DNA from: Berkiella sp964496435
GTDB taxonomy: Bacteria; Pseudomonadota; Gammaproteobacteria; Berkiellales; Berkiellaceae
Direction: 5' to 3'
NCBI GenBank assembly: GCA_964496435.1
Contig: CAZBZP010000013.1
Span: forward strand, 1 to 64,000
DNA: 64,000 nt
The notes beneath the pieces are model-generated. The model saw only the letters and a list, made by a program, of their open reading frames with translations. It had not been told where the DNA came from and ran no database searches. The number at the start of each line of letters is the position of its first letter. Within the stretch, counting starts at the first letter, position 1. Position numbers and translations under genes: made by a program. Shown in pieces: positions 36,824 through 46,191 of the stretch.

Positions 36824-39800
36824 TTATAATTCAACTACAGGAGAAGCTAAATGTTCTTCTTCTGTCTTTTTCTTATGACTGAGATCATCAGCGAGCATCA
36901 AATACATACCAGGTACAACAAAGAGGGTAAAGATGGTGCCAATGGAAATACCAGTTGCTACCACCAAGCCAATATCATAGCGGCTTACAGCCCCAGCACC
37001 TGTAGCTGTAATCAAGGGGAACACGCCTAAAACCATGGATGCTGTGGTCATTAAAATAGGACGAAGACGGATGGTGGAGGCACGTTCAATGGCTTTACGC
37101 TTACTCATGCCTTCGAGTTGTAAATCATTTGCAAATTGCACAATTAATATACCGTGTTTAGAGATTAAACCAATCAAGGTTACTAAACCTACCTCAGTGT
37201 AAATATTAAGGCTGGCACCACCGACACCTAAGCTAATAAAGATCATAGCGCCGCAAATGGACATAGGAACACTGATTAAAACGATTAAAGGATCGCGGAA
37301 GCTTTCAAAAAGCGCCGATAGGGTGAGGAAAATAATAATGAGCGCAAAGAAAAAGGTAACAAGTAGTGCGCTGCTTTCTTGCATGTATTGTCTTGATTGG
37401 CCAGCTGTATCTTGGGTATAACCATTTGGCAATTCTTCATTGCTAAGCTTGGTTAAGTAATTAAGTACTTCACCCATGGTGATCCCTGGGAAAGGAACCC
37501 CCATAATCGTTGCAGAATTAAGTTGTTGAAAGTGATTAACAGATTCTGGCACAACAGTTGTTTTTAAAGAAGCAATAGTAGAGAGGGGGACAGAAGTACC
37601 ATTTTGGGTCGTTATATAATAATCCAAAAGTTGTTCTTCATTTAAACGTTCATTACGAATGATTTGTGGGATAACTTTATAAGAACGCCCAGACATACTG
37701 AAAAAATTAACATAATTTTGACTGAGGTTAGAGGCCAGTACATTACCCACATCGGACATCGTTAAACCTAGTTCTGAAGATTTGTCACGATTAAGATCAA
37801 TAGAGGTTTGCGCTTTGTCGATTTTAAGATCGGTATCCACATAGATAAACATGCCACTTTTTGTGATCTTATCCATCATGGCTTGGGTTACTTCATTTAA
37901 TCTATCGTAACTTTCCGTTGTTTGAATGACAAATTGTACCGGTAGGCCGCTGCTGCCTGGTAAGGGGGCAGGTTGGAATACAGCTACTCGAGCGCCTGCA
38001 ATATCGTTAACTGCCTTTTGAATAATAGGTTGCAGTTGATCAGTCGTTCTTTTTCGTTCATCCCAAGGCTTCAAGACCATACCAGCAATACCAGAGTTTA
38101 ATCCTGAGACCCCATCAAGTTGGAACACATGATCGGTTTCTTTGAAACTGGCAAAGACATCATAGATTTGTCTGGAGAATAGCTGCGTTTGCCCAAGGCT
38201 TGCATTGGGGGCGGTGGTTAGCTGGGTAATAATAATCCCTTGATCTTCATTAGGGGCGAGTTCTTGTTTAGAGCTTGCATAAAGGTAATAGTTACTCATT
38301 AAAATGATGGCAGCAAAGACAGCAGTGACGGGTAAATAATTGAGGGTACCATGTAACATCACTTCATAGCGTTGTTCTAATTTTGTGAGTTTCTTATTGA
38401 TATATTCCATCAAGCCGCCGCCACTGTTGTTCGACATTTTCAGGAATTTTGAGCACATCATCGGGGAGAGAGTAAGGGCGACAACGGCGGATATTCCCAC
38501 TGCCGCGGCAAGGGTAAAAGCAAACTCAGTAAAGAGCGCGCCAGTCAATCCACCCATAAAACCGATGGGGACGTAAACGGCAATTAACACAACTGAAATT
38601 GCAATAATGGGGTTTGCTAGTTCTCTTGCGCCAACAAGCGCTGCTTGAAAGCGTGAGACACCTTCTTCCATATGGCGGAAAACATTCTCAACCACGATAA
38701 TGGCGTCATCGACCACCAAACCGATTGCCAATACTAAGGCCAATAAGGTAAGAAGATTAATAGAATAACCCAGTACTAACATAACAAAGAAAGTGCCAAT
38801 CAATGATAAAGGAATGGCAATAACAGGAATAATCACTGAGCGTGCGGAGCCTAAAAATAGGAATATGACCACGGTTACGATAATGAAGGCTTCCAATAAG
38901 GAGCGTATCACTTCATGGATGGAGCTATTGACGAATTTGGTTGAATCATAAACAATTTGTCCGTTCAAACCTTCAGGAAATTGTGATTGAATTTCAGGGA
39001 ATATCTTTCTGATGTTATCAATTACGGTGAGCAAGTTGGCAGCAGGGGCAACTTGGATACCTATATACACGGCCTGCTTGCCGTCAAAACCAACAATTGT
39101 GTCGTAGTTTTCTGAACCAAGGGTAACATTTCCTAAATCTTTTAAACGAACAATCGCGCCATTTTGAGATTTGATGATTAAGTTTTCAAATTCTTCAATC
39201 GTATGTAAGCCTGTGTCAGCAATTAAATTTACCGTTACCATTTGTCCGTCAGTACGGCCCGCGGCAGAGATAAAATCATTTGCTGCTAAAGCACGAGAAA
39301 CATCATAGCCTGTCACATTGTAGGCTGACATTTTATCAGGATCTAACCAGGCTCTTAAAGCAAAGGTTCTTTCGCCTAAAATTTCTGCTTTTTGAACACC
39401 ATCTACAGCTTGTAGTTTAGGTTGAACAACCCGCACTAAATAGTCAGTTATTTTATTGCTCTCTAAAACGTCACTATTAAAGCCGATATACATTGCATCG
39501 ATAGTTTCACCAATAGAGACAGAAATTGTGGGTTGTTGTGCTTCTTGTGGTAAGAGGTTTAATACCGCGTTCACTTTGGTATTAATCTCTGTCATCGCTT
39601 TGTCAGGGTCATAATTGAGCTTGAGATTGGTGGTGATTGTGCTGGTGCCTAAGGTACTTGAGGAGGTCATGTAATCGATACCATTGGCTTGTGCTATCGA
39701 ATTCTCAAGTGGTGTTGTTATAAAACCAGCAATCAAAGCTGGATCTGCACCTGTATAAACAGTGGTGACAGTGACCACCGCATTTTGGGTAAAGGGAAAT

Positions 39801-39907
39801 TGGCGAATAGGTAATAAGCTCATCGCTCTTAAGCCTAAAACCAATATCATAAGGCTTACTACCGTCGCTAAGACAGGACGGCGAATATAGAGATCAGTGA
39901 AATGCAT
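36824..39907 (-). CDS. RND efflux transporter, inner-membrane permease (pump 2)
   Basis: 1027 aa HAE1-type permease. N-terminal YIRRPVLATVVSLMILVLG helix, ANDFISAAG/porter loop, the proton-relay Asp pair in AIGLVVDDAIIVVENV, and the second transmembrane bundle VTFFFALIIIFLTLSALFESF to GLVVATGISIGTIFTLFVVP. More AcrB/MexF-like than pump 1. Third gene of the OMF-MFP-RND minus-strand operon; starts 12 bp after the adaptor stop. Exports drugs or other amphiphiles; substrate unknown. Confidence 0.95.
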   Translation of the reverse strand: MHFTDLYIRRPVLATVVSLMILVLGLRAMSLLPIRQFPFTQNAVVTVTTVYTGADPALIAGFITTPLENSIAQANGIDYMTSSSTLGTSTITTNLKLNYDPDKAMTEINTKVNAVLNLLPQEAQQPTISVSIGETIDAMYIGFNSDVLESNKITDYLVRVVQPKLQAVDGVQKAEILGERTFALRAWLDPDKMSAYNVTGYDVSRALAANDFISAAGRTDGQMVTVNLIADTGLHTIEEFENLIIKSQNGAIVRLKDLGNVTLGSENYDTIVGFDGKQAVYIGIQVAPAANLLTVIDNIRKIFPEIQSQFPEGLNGQIVYDSTKFVNSSIHEVIRSLLEAFIIVTVVIFLFLGSARSVIIPVIAIPLSLIGTFFVMLVLGYSINLLTLLALVLAIGLVVDDAIIVVENVFRHMEEGVSRFQAALVGARELANPIIAISVVLIAVYVPIGFMGGLTGALFTEFAFTLAAAVGISAVVALTLSPMMCSKFLKMSNNSGGGLMEYINKKLTKLEQRYEVMLHGTLNYLPVTAVFAAIILMSNYYLYASSKQELAPNEDQGIIITQLTTAPNASLGQTQLFSRQIYDVFASFKETDHVFQLDGVSGLNSGIAGMVLKPWDERKRTTDQLQPIIQKAVNDIAGARVAVFQPAPLPGSSGLPVQFVIQTTESYDRLNEVTQAMMDKITKSGMFIYVDTDLKIDKAQTSIDLNRDKSSELGLTMSDVGNVLASNLSQNYVNFFSMSGRSYKVIPQIIRNERLNEEQLLDYYITTQNGTSVPLSTIASLKTTVVPESVNHFQQLNSATIMGVPFPGITMGEVLNYLTKLSNEELPNGYTQDTAGQSRQYMQESSALLVTFFFALIIIFLTLSALFESFRDPLIVLISVPMSICGAMIFISLGVGGASLNIYTEVGLVTLIGLISKHGILIVQFANDLQLEGMSKRKAIERASTIRLRPILMTTASMVLGVFPLITATGAGAVSRYDIGLVVATGISIGTIFTLFVVPGMYLMLADDLSHKKKTEEEHLASPVVEL

Positions 39908-39919
39908 CTGCGCTCCTTG

Positions 39920-41083
39920 CTATTCGTTCACCAAATTAGGATGCGGATTATTACTTGGCATAACGGCATTATTGATGACGACCAAACTGCCATTTTTTAA
40001 CTTCAATTGTCCACTGGTGACAACCAAATCGCCTGCTTTGATGCCTTTTAATACAGCAACTTGATCACCACGCGATTCGCCGACAGTAACGAAAGTTTGG
40101 CTGGCAATATAAACTTTTTGTGCTTTTTCGTCTTTGGCTTTTTTCTTGGATTTATTTTCTTTGTCAGTAGAAGGTTGTTCTTTTAGAATGTAGGCAATTT
40201 CACCATAGGGATTATAGCTAATAGCTGTTTGTGGCAGGGTAAGGAATTGATTAGCTTGTCCGGTTGCGACCTCAACGGTGGCAAACATACCAGGCAAAAG
40301 TAATAGGTTTGGATTATCGATTGTTGCTTCAACTTGAACGTTTCTTGTTGCCACATCAATGATGGGATTAATCGTTGTTATTTTACCCGTAAATTTTTTG
40401 CTGGGATATGAATCTGAATTAAGTGTAATCGTCATGCCTTTTTTTATTTTTTTTAAAGATTGCTGTGGTAAATAAAAATCAACATAGATAGGATCAAGCG
40501 CTTGCAGCGTCACTATCTTATCGCCTGGGTTGATGTATTGGCCTGGATTCACATTACTTACGCCAAGTCTGCCGGTAAAAGGGGCTAAGATAGTTTTCTT
40601 ATCTACGATTGCTTTTTGCTGATTTACTTGTGCAATGGCGCCTTTCAAGGTAGCTTCATCATTATCGAGGGTTTGTTGGCTTACCGCTTGTACTGTAAAT
40701 TGTAATTTGTCTCGTTCATAGGTTATTTGCGCTATTGCCGCTGCAGCTTTGAGGGCTTCTAACTGTGCTCTTTCCGCATCGTCATTGAGTTTCACAAGCA
40801 AGGTGCCCGCTTTAACCTGGGTGCCAGGTACAAATTGAATCGTTCTAACCATGCCGGCAATTTCAGAAGTCACATCAACACCTTTGATTGCCCGCAAGCT
40901 GCCAGACGCTTTTATTCTGGGCTGCCATGCTTCATCTTTAGCTTCAATAGTAGTAACGGCAATGGGTGCAGCACTGGCGGCCATATATTTTTTCATCATA
41001 TGTGCACTAAACAGGTGATAGACAACAATGCAACCAAAAAACAACCCTAAGCTGATGAGCATAATAATCATTTTCTTAGCCAC
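39920..41083 (-). CDS. RND periplasmic adaptor (membrane fusion protein, pump 2)
   Basis: 387 aa. N-terminal helix MIIMLISLGLFFGCIVVYHL, lipoyl halves GMVRTIQFVPGTQVKAGTLL and ILAPFTGRLGVSNVNPGQYI, helical hairpin between them, beta-barrel, and a membrane-proximal domain with an inserted Lys-rich stretch (KENKSKKKAKDEKAQK). Start: a GTG at 41083 with AAGGAG 9 nt upstream is preferred over the GTG at 41107, because that Shine-Dalgarno would lie inside the longer frame. It overlaps the stop of the OMF gene by 8 bp (GTGGCTAA). Confidence 0.92.
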   Translation of the reverse strand: MAKKMIIMLISLGLFFGCIVVYHLFSAHMMKKYMAASAAPIAVTTIEAKDEAWQPRIKASGSLRAIKGVDVTSEIAGMVRTIQFVPGTQVKAGTLLVKLNDDAERAQLEALKAAAAIAQITYERDKLQFTVQAVSQQTLDNDEATLKGAIAQVNQQKAIVDKKTILAPFTGRLGVSNVNPGQYINPGDKIVTLQALDPIYVDFYLPQQSLKKIKKGMTITLNSDSYPSKKFTGKITTINPIIDVATRNVQVEATIDNPNLLLLPGMFATVEVATGQANQFLTLPQTAISYNPYGEIAYILKEQPSTDKENKSKKKAKDEKAQKVYIASQTFVTVGESRGDQVAVLKGIKAGDLVVTSGQLKLKNGSLVVINNAVMPSNNPHPNLVNE

Positions 41084-42557
41084 GGGTATTTTCTCCTTGT
41101 GCAACACTTGTCCACCAACCGCCCCCTAATGCTTGAAACAAAGCTGCGGTGTCGGTGTAACGTAAAGCTTGAGCCTGAACTTGATTTATTAAAGCGGTAT
41201 TGTAATCACGTTGTGCCGTCAATAATGCTAAATAGGTGATTGCGCCTAATTCATGTTGTTTTACTGAAAGTTCATACAATGCTTTTGAACTGCGAACAGA
41301 TTCTGTTTGCGCTTTAAGAAAGTGGGCGTCAATTTCTATAGCACGAAGGGAGTCCGCTACATTTTGAAAAGAACTCAATACAGTTTGTTGATATTGAAAA
41401 CGTGCTTGTTCAAATGCTGCAATCGCGCTGCGTCGCTTTGCAAGTAATGCGCCGCCATGAAAAATAGGTTGTAGTGCTTGGCTTGCAATACTCCAAACCA
41501 GGGTGCTTGGATTAAATAATTGATCAATTTGTAGTGCTTCCCAACCATAATTACCATTGATGGTTATTTGTGGTAAAAGGTTTGCTGTGGCAACACCCAC
41601 TTGTGCGCTAGCTGCTTTGAGCAAAGCTTCTTGGGCGCGTATATCAGGTCGTTGCTGTACGAGTTGTGAGGGCAAGCTAACGGGTAATTCGCTTGGCAAA
41701 GTTAATTCATCTAAGGAGATATAAGGGATATCAGCAAGGCTAGGTACACTGCCTGTTAATGCGGCTAAGCTATGCCTTGCTTGGGCAAGACTTTTCTCTA
41801 AAGGCGGTAGCGCTGTTTTCGATTGTGCTAATTGTGCTTCTTGTGTAAGAACGGCATTTTTTGAGGTCGCGCCAACATTAAATTGTCTTTTGGTAATAAT
41901 TAACAAATCTTCTTCGAGTTTAATGATTTCTTTGGTTGTTTGAATTTGCTTTTGCAATGAGGCTTCAAGAATTGCCGTTGTTGCGATATTGGCTGCCAAG
42001 CTGAGGTAAGCGGCTTCCACCTGGTAGCGTTGATAATCTATCTGCGCACAAAGCGCTGCTAATTCACTTCGATTGCGGCCAAAAATATCAAGGGTATAAG
42101 CGACATTAACTTGGGCATTAAATAAATTAAATATCGAAGAGGGCTGATTTTCACTGCCAAATGTGGCGCCAGACATTTGTTGTCTTTGCCCATTAAGCTG
42201 TAAATCAAATTGTGGATACATATAGCTGCCAAATTGGGCGCGATAATTTTCTTGGGCAACGTTTAAGGCGGCGATGGCAGCCCCTATAGTCGGGCTATGC
42301 GCAAATCCTTCATTAATTAACTGGTTTAAGGAAGGACAATGAAATAATTCCCACCAATTTGCGGGAATAGTTTGGCTTAATTGAAATGCTTGTGATTTTC
42401 CACCCTTCACTGGCGCGCTAACAGTTTTCTCTGGTAGTGGCGTTTCAGTATAAGAGGGGGTGGGTGGGGGCTCTGGCCTGATATATTCTGGCCCAACAGT
42501 GCAGCTACCCAACAGGGTGCAAAGTGCAAGCGTCGTGAGTTTGGCTTTTGCTGGCAT
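41076..42557 (-). CDS. RND outer-membrane factor, NodT-family lipoprotein (pump 2)
   Basis: 493 aa. Lipoprotein signal LTTLALCTLLGSC with lipobox Cys, then the family pattern TVGPEYIRPEPP, WWELFHCPSLNQLI, two efflux domains with LTGSVPSLADIP and QLVQQRPDIRAQEALLKAAS, ending in TDTAALFQALGGGWW. First gene of the pump 2 operon. Start: a TTG at 42569 or the ATG at 42557; the ATG is taken. It carries toxic compounds across the outer membrane with the adaptor and permease. Confidence 0.93.
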   Translation of the reverse strand: MPAKAKLTTLALCTLLGSCTVGPEYIRPEPPPTPSYTETPLPEKTVSAPVKGGKSQAFQLSQTIPANWWELFHCPSLNQLINEGFAHSPTIGAAIAALNVAQENYRAQFGSYMYPQFDLQLNGQRQQMSGATFGSENQPSSIFNLFNAQVNVAYTLDIFGRNRSELAALCAQIDYQRYQVEAAYLSLAANIATTAILEASLQKQIQTTKEIIKLEEDLLIITKRQFNVGATSKNAVLTQEAQLAQSKTALPPLEKSLAQARHSLAALTGSVPSLADIPYISLDELTLPSELPVSLPSQLVQQRPDIRAQEALLKAASAQVGVATANLLPQITINGNYGWEALQIDQLFNPSTLVWSIASQALQPIFHGGALLAKRRSAIAAFEQARFQYQQTVLSSFQNVADSLRAIEIDAHFLKAQTESVRSSKALYELSVKQHELGAITYLALLTAQRDYNTALINQVQAQALRYTDTAALFQALGGGWWTSVAQGENTRG

Positions 42558-42704
42558 CGCAACTCGCAATGTATATATATAGAACAGGAGTCTCGTTTTA
42601 GTATAGGAGCTATATTGTGTTAGGGCTTTAAAAAATTACCCTAAAAAGCGAAGAAATGTGATGATTTTTCCATTAATCGACCCATCATAGCCTTCCATAT
42701 TAGA

Positions 42705-42720
42705 AGTTGTTTACACAACT
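42705..42720. promoter_or_regulatory. Inverted repeat, possible operator between pump 2 and the MFS gene
   Basis: AGTTGT-TTAC-ACAACT, a perfect 6-4-6 inverted repeat in the divergent region between the pump 2 operon and the MFS gene. Its position about 18 bp before a promoter-like sequence fits a repressor or activator site; the binding protein is unknown. Confidence 0.35.
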
Positions 42721-42737
42721 AACAATTTTACATATGC

Positions 42738-42766
42738 TTGAGTTTAATAAATAAACTTGTTATGTT
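42738..42766 (+). promoter_or_regulatory. Sigma70-like promoter candidate for the MFS gene
   Basis: TTGAGT and TATGTT separated by 17 bp, in the 340-bp intergenic region. The match is partial (4 of 6 in each box), and the ATG of the MFS gene is about 140 bp downstream, so this is a candidate only. Confidence 0.3.
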
Positions 42767-42909
42767 GACCTTACCATGACTAAGACAACGCCCTTTTTCT
42801 TCATCCTCCGATTCCTGCTGCGCAGCGCCAGCTGCTAGTATTATTCACTTAAAAAATATAAAGAATCTTGTGTATTTATCGTTCTACAAAATGTAGAGAG
42901 GTCATTGGA

Positions 42910-44157
42910 ATGCGGCAAACAAAAAATTCATTTTCAGTCTGGTTAATGTGGGGCTTAGCCTCTTTCTTCTACGCCTATCAATATATTTTACGCGTTCTGC
43001 CCAACATCATGATGGCAGATATTTTAGAGAAATTTCAAATAGATGCTTCCTTATTTGGTCAATATTCAGGTCTTTACTACATAGGTTATGCAGGTATGCA
43101 TATTCCGGTGGGCATACTTTTAGATAAATATGGCCCTAAATGGATTTTACCGCTTTGTATGATTCTCACCGTTATTGGGATAATGCCCTTGTTATATGCG
43201 CAACACTGGATTTATCCAGGTATAGGCCGCTTGCTTATAGGTATGGGTTCTTCTGCTGCTATTCTTGGTGTTTTCAAAGTAATTAGAATGTCATTCCCTG
43301 AGGATAAATTCACCTTTATCTTAGGTTGCTCTGTTACCATCGGCTTGGTGGGTGCAATCTATGGTGGTCAGCCAGTGAATTATTTTATGCAAACTTTTGG
43401 TATGGAAGCCGTTCTTCAATGCATTATATTGCTTGGCGTGATGTTGGCAATTGCCACTTTCTGGAGTATTCCAGCCCAATCTGTAACACACTCTGATAAG
43501 GGCTGGCTTGCGAGTGTGAAAGAAGTCCTTACTAATCCTCAAATAATTTTAATTTGTTTATTTGCTGGTTTCATGGTGGGACCTTTAGAAGGGTTTGCTG
43601 ATGTCTGGGGTAAAGAATATTTGAGATTAGTCTACAAATTAAATGAAAATGTAGCCTCCTCTTTACCTTCACTTATTTTCTTAGGAATGTGCTTTGGTTC
43701 GCCTATTTTGAGCTGGATCACAGAAAAAACAAAAGCGTACTACGGCTTTATCATTCTCAGCGCCGTGGTTATGGCAGCCTGCTTTTTCTTGTTATTAACA
43801 GGCCAATTACCTGTTAGTGCTTTGGCGCTCATGTTTGTTATTGTGGGTATTTTTTGTGCTTATCAGATCTTGGCTATCTATAAAGCAAGTACCTATGGTG
43901 GTGAACAATTGGTAGGTCTTACCACTGCCTGTGCCAATATGATTATCATGACTTTTGGTTATGTATTTCATAGCATTATTGGGCAAATGATGAGTCATTT
44001 CTGGGATGGCACTATGAATGCGGAAATCCCTGTCTATGATGCACACGCTTACACCTTATCTTTAATGGTTATTCCAGTGGGATTATTAATGGGTGCCATT
44101 GGATTTATTTGGTTGGCAACTGCCAATAGACGCCATTCTCTTGCCTTAGGCAATTAG
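42910..44157 (+). CDS. MFS transporter
   Basis: 415 aa, 12 membrane helices. MFS features: WLMWGLASFFYAYQYILRV start, loop motif A variant GILLDKYGPKWILPL between helices 2 and 3, GIGRLLIGMGSSAAILGVFK (motif B/C region). It resembles the small-molecule/nutrient MFS carriers abundant in Legionellales (Pht-like), but the substrate cannot be assigned. Start: the ATG at 42910 with GAGAGG upstream; the frame opens earlier at 42868. A clear intrinsic terminator follows. Confidence 0.9.
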   Translation: MRQTKNSFSVWLMWGLASFFYAYQYILRVLPNIMMADILEKFQIDASLFGQYSGLYYIGYAGMHIPVGILLDKYGPKWILPLCMILTVIGIMPLLYAQHWIYPGIGRLLIGMGSSAAILGVFKVIRMSFPEDKFTFILGCSVTIGLVGAIYGGQPVNYFMQTFGMEAVLQCIILLGVMLAIATFWSIPAQSVTHSDKGWLASVKEVLTNPQIILICLFAGFMVGPLEGFADVWGKEYLRLVYKLNENVASSLPSLIFLGMCFGSPILSWITEKTKAYYGFIILSAVVMAACFFLLLTGQLPVSALALMFVIVGIFCAYQILAIYKASTYGGEQLVGLTTACANMIIMTFGYVFHSIIGQMMSHFWDGTMNAEIPVYDAHAYTLSLMVIPVGLLMGAIGFIWLATANRRHSLALGN

Positions 44158-44162
44158 ACTTA

Positions 44163-44198
44163 ACCCCCTTTTCAATCGAAAAGGGGGTATTCTTTTTT
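44163..44198 (+). terminator. Intrinsic terminator of the MFS gene
   Basis: An 11-bp stem ACCCCCTTTTC / GAAAAGGGGGT with a 4-nt AATC loop, followed by ATTCTTTTTTA, starting 6 nt after the stop codon. Confidence 0.9.
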
Positions 44199-44302
44199 AT
44201 GCTCGGGACTTGTCTTTAGATATATCTCCTTATAAAGTGGTGCTGTAATAACAATTACAAATTAATGTGCTAACAAAATATACAGTTAATAGGAGATTGT
44301 AT

Positions 44303-45229
44303 ATGTTGGGAACAACGGAGCAAGCTCTCCTTGAGCACCATGGCATCTCAATCAGTCCCGATGAAAAAAAATTTCTTATCAATTTTGGGCGAGGCAAGAG
44401 ACAAAGCTTCAGCGAAACAGCAAGGCTTATCCCGCTTAAATCTCAATTTGCAAATGAATTTATTGCAGAATCTATACAGAAAAAGCATTACTTAGAAGCC
44501 GATGAGCGTGATTTTTATCGTGTTTGTTGTGAAGGAACTTTTTTTTATAGTGCTGATAGGCAACCTTTATGTGGTGCTTATGTTTATGTGTTATTACCGA
44601 ATGATTGCCTTTTTTGCGTTGAAGTTTCAAAAAATATAAATCATTCCTATCTCAGTACTGGTTTAGGTGTGAAGGGAGCTGGTATTGCTTATTTTGAAGC
44701 AGGGCGTTTAATGACGCTCAGCAATGAGTCTGGCCATTATGCGCCCACCTTGGATGAAATGACTGAGGCCATAGACTGGTTTTATCAGCAAGTAAAAGGA
44801 CACCGGTTTCTTTTTGAAGATCATTCAGTGCAGGATAAGGATGTGGAATTTAATGGGATACGATATTTTGTTGTTGGACCGCAGGGAGATGACTCAACTT
44901 GTAAAAAGGAACTACTCCCTAACAATGATTTATCTCAAGTCTTACATGAAATCAGAACGGCAGAACTTCGCTTTTACTATGAGCATGGGGCTATAAAAAA
45001 TTTAATAGATTTTGAAACTTTTCCGCCGCTGATTGAGCAGGAAGATACAGAAGACGTTTATACAACAACGCTTAGTCTTGAGACCCTGCAGCTTCCCTCT
45101 AATAGCACTATCTTTGATTTTCCAGAGTTACTTAACCTGACAGTTTTATCCAAATTTAACGATAGCCTAAAAAGGAGCAAGCCGCTGAGTCGTTATGGTT
45201 GTGTTTTGAAGCATTCATTGGGTAAGTAA
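44303..45229 (+). CDS. Hypothetical protein, putative effector-like orphan
   Basis: 308 aa soluble protein without a signal peptide. I recognise no full-length family. The middle part (residues ~60-170) has a beta-rich module: FYSADRQPLCGAYVYVLLP, STGLGVKGAGIAYFEAGRLM and the LSNESGHYAPTLDEM motif. From memory, an SGHYxP-like box preceded by a glycine-rich strand recurs in several bacterial toxin or effector proteins as a small unnamed domain. Start: the ATG at 44303 has AGGAG 7 nt upstream; 12 residues upstream in frame lack one. It converges on yaiI with one base between stop codons. Confidence 0.65.
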   Translation: MLGTTEQALLEHHGISISPDEKKFLINFGRGKRQSFSETARLIPLKSQFANEFIAESIQKKHYLEADERDFYRVCCEGTFFYSADRQPLCGAYVYVLLPNDCLFCVEVSKNINHSYLSTGLGVKGAGIAYFEAGRLMTLSNESGHYAPTLDEMTEAIDWFYQQVKGHRFLFEDHSVQDKDVEFNGIRYFVVGPQGDDSTCKKELLPNNDLSQVLHEIRTAELRFYYEHGAIKNLIDFETFPPLIEQEDTEDVYTTTLSLETLQLPSNSTIFDFPELLNLTVLSKFNDSLKRSKPLSRYGCVLKHSLGK

Positions 45230-45715
45230 TTATTTTAAAGCTTTTACTAAAAAGCTATCCAGTGCGTTAGCAAAAGCTTGCTGATCGCGGTTATTTAAAC
45301 TGCCGGGGCCACCACCTTTGATCTGACCGGTACTTCTTAACTCATCCATGAAGTTTCTCATGGTGAGTCTTTGTTGAATATTTTCTTTGCTATAAAATTC
45401 TCCCCTTGGATTGAGGGCATGTGCGTTCTTTTCAATGACCAAGGCGGCAAGGGGGATGTCTGCGGTGATAACCAAAGAATAGGGCTGAACTATCTCAACA
45501 ATCCGTTTATCAACCACATCAAATCCACCTGGTACTTGTACGAACTTAATAAAAGGGGAAGGTGGTATAGCCATGCCATGGTTGGCAAACAGCGTCGTGG
45601 GCAAAGATAAGCGCTTAGCCGCTCTAAAAATAATTTCTTTAATTACTTTAGGGCAGGCGTCGGCATCAACGAGAATTTCACATTTAGGCTGTGGTTGCTC
45701 TACTTTTTCTGACAT
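45230..45715 (-). CDS. yaiI: UPF0178 / YaiI (DUF188) family protein
   Basis: 161 aa with the family blocks ILVDADACPKVIKEIIFRAA, VQVPGGFDVVDKRIVE, LVITADIPLA and the C-terminal GGPGSLNNRDQQAFANALD. The fold is PIN-like with conserved acidic residues, so a nuclease role is plausible but unproven. The ATG lies inside the upstream zinc-ribbon gene (16-bp overlap), suggesting coupling. Confidence 0.93.
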   Translation of the reverse strand: MSEKVEQPQPKCEILVDADACPKVIKEIIFRAAKRLSLPTTLFANHGMAIPPSPFIKFVQVPGGFDVVDKRIVEIVQPYSLVITADIPLAALVIEKNAHALNPRGEFYSKENIQQRLTMRNFMDELRSTGQIKGGGPGSLNNRDQQAFANALDSFLVKALK

Positions 45716-45879
45716 TTATGACAGTAACGCGTTAAATTTAATTCTATATACCATTCTAAGTCGGCATCCCAGTACTTTTCTACAAAAGTGTGGTGACAAG
45801 ATACACATTCTTTGATGACATAATCAAGAGAAGGTTTGGTGGGTTTGTAAGCTTTTGGATCCTTGATGGTCACAGTCAT
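45700..45879 (-). CDS. Zinc-ribbon mini-protein
   Basis: 59 aa. Two CxxC pairs (ECVSC at 25-28 and RYCHKC at 53-56) plus flanking His and aromatic residues make a Zn-ribbon. A very strong Shine-Dalgarno GGAGGGA sits 5 nt before the ATG at 45879. The 3' end overlaps yaiI by 16 bp. Similar small zinc-ribbon proteins of unknown function (zinc-ribbon domain containing, DUF-type) occur in proteobacteria. The gene is too short for the usual ORF length cut. Confidence 0.78.
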   Translation of the reverse strand: MTVTIKDPKAYKPTKPSLDYVIKECVSCHHTFVEKYWDADLEWYIELNLTRYCHKCQKK

Positions 45880-46191
45880 AAGTTCCCTCCATGGACTTTG
45901 GCAATTTCACTTTTATATCAGGAGTCATTCTTTGAAGAGAAGAGCGTTAAGCTCACTTTTGTGTGAGACAGTGTTAGCAGGAGGTAGATAGTAAATTAGC
46001 TTAGCTGCATTTTAATCGCTAATGATGAGCTAAAGACCGCCAAATGCATTTGAAATCAGTTTGTGACATCTTTTTTGTAATTTATTTTCAATTTTGATCA
46101 AATTAATTGACAAAATACTATCTAAAATTTTCCTTTTTTTATTTTGTGTGCTAAGTTTGAGGTAGTTACCCTAGTACGAGGAGAAGCTAGC
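45880..46191 (+). promoter_or_regulatory. Intergenic leader of the histone-like gene
   Basis: A 312-bp AT-rich divergent region without a gene. It contains a consensus -35-like TTGACA at 46107-46112 but no good -10 at 17 bp; an alternative pair is TTGATC (46094) with TACTAT 16 bp later. The histone-like gene has the Shine-Dalgarno AGGAGA 8 nt before its ATG. Nothing else is recognised. Confidence 0.35.
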
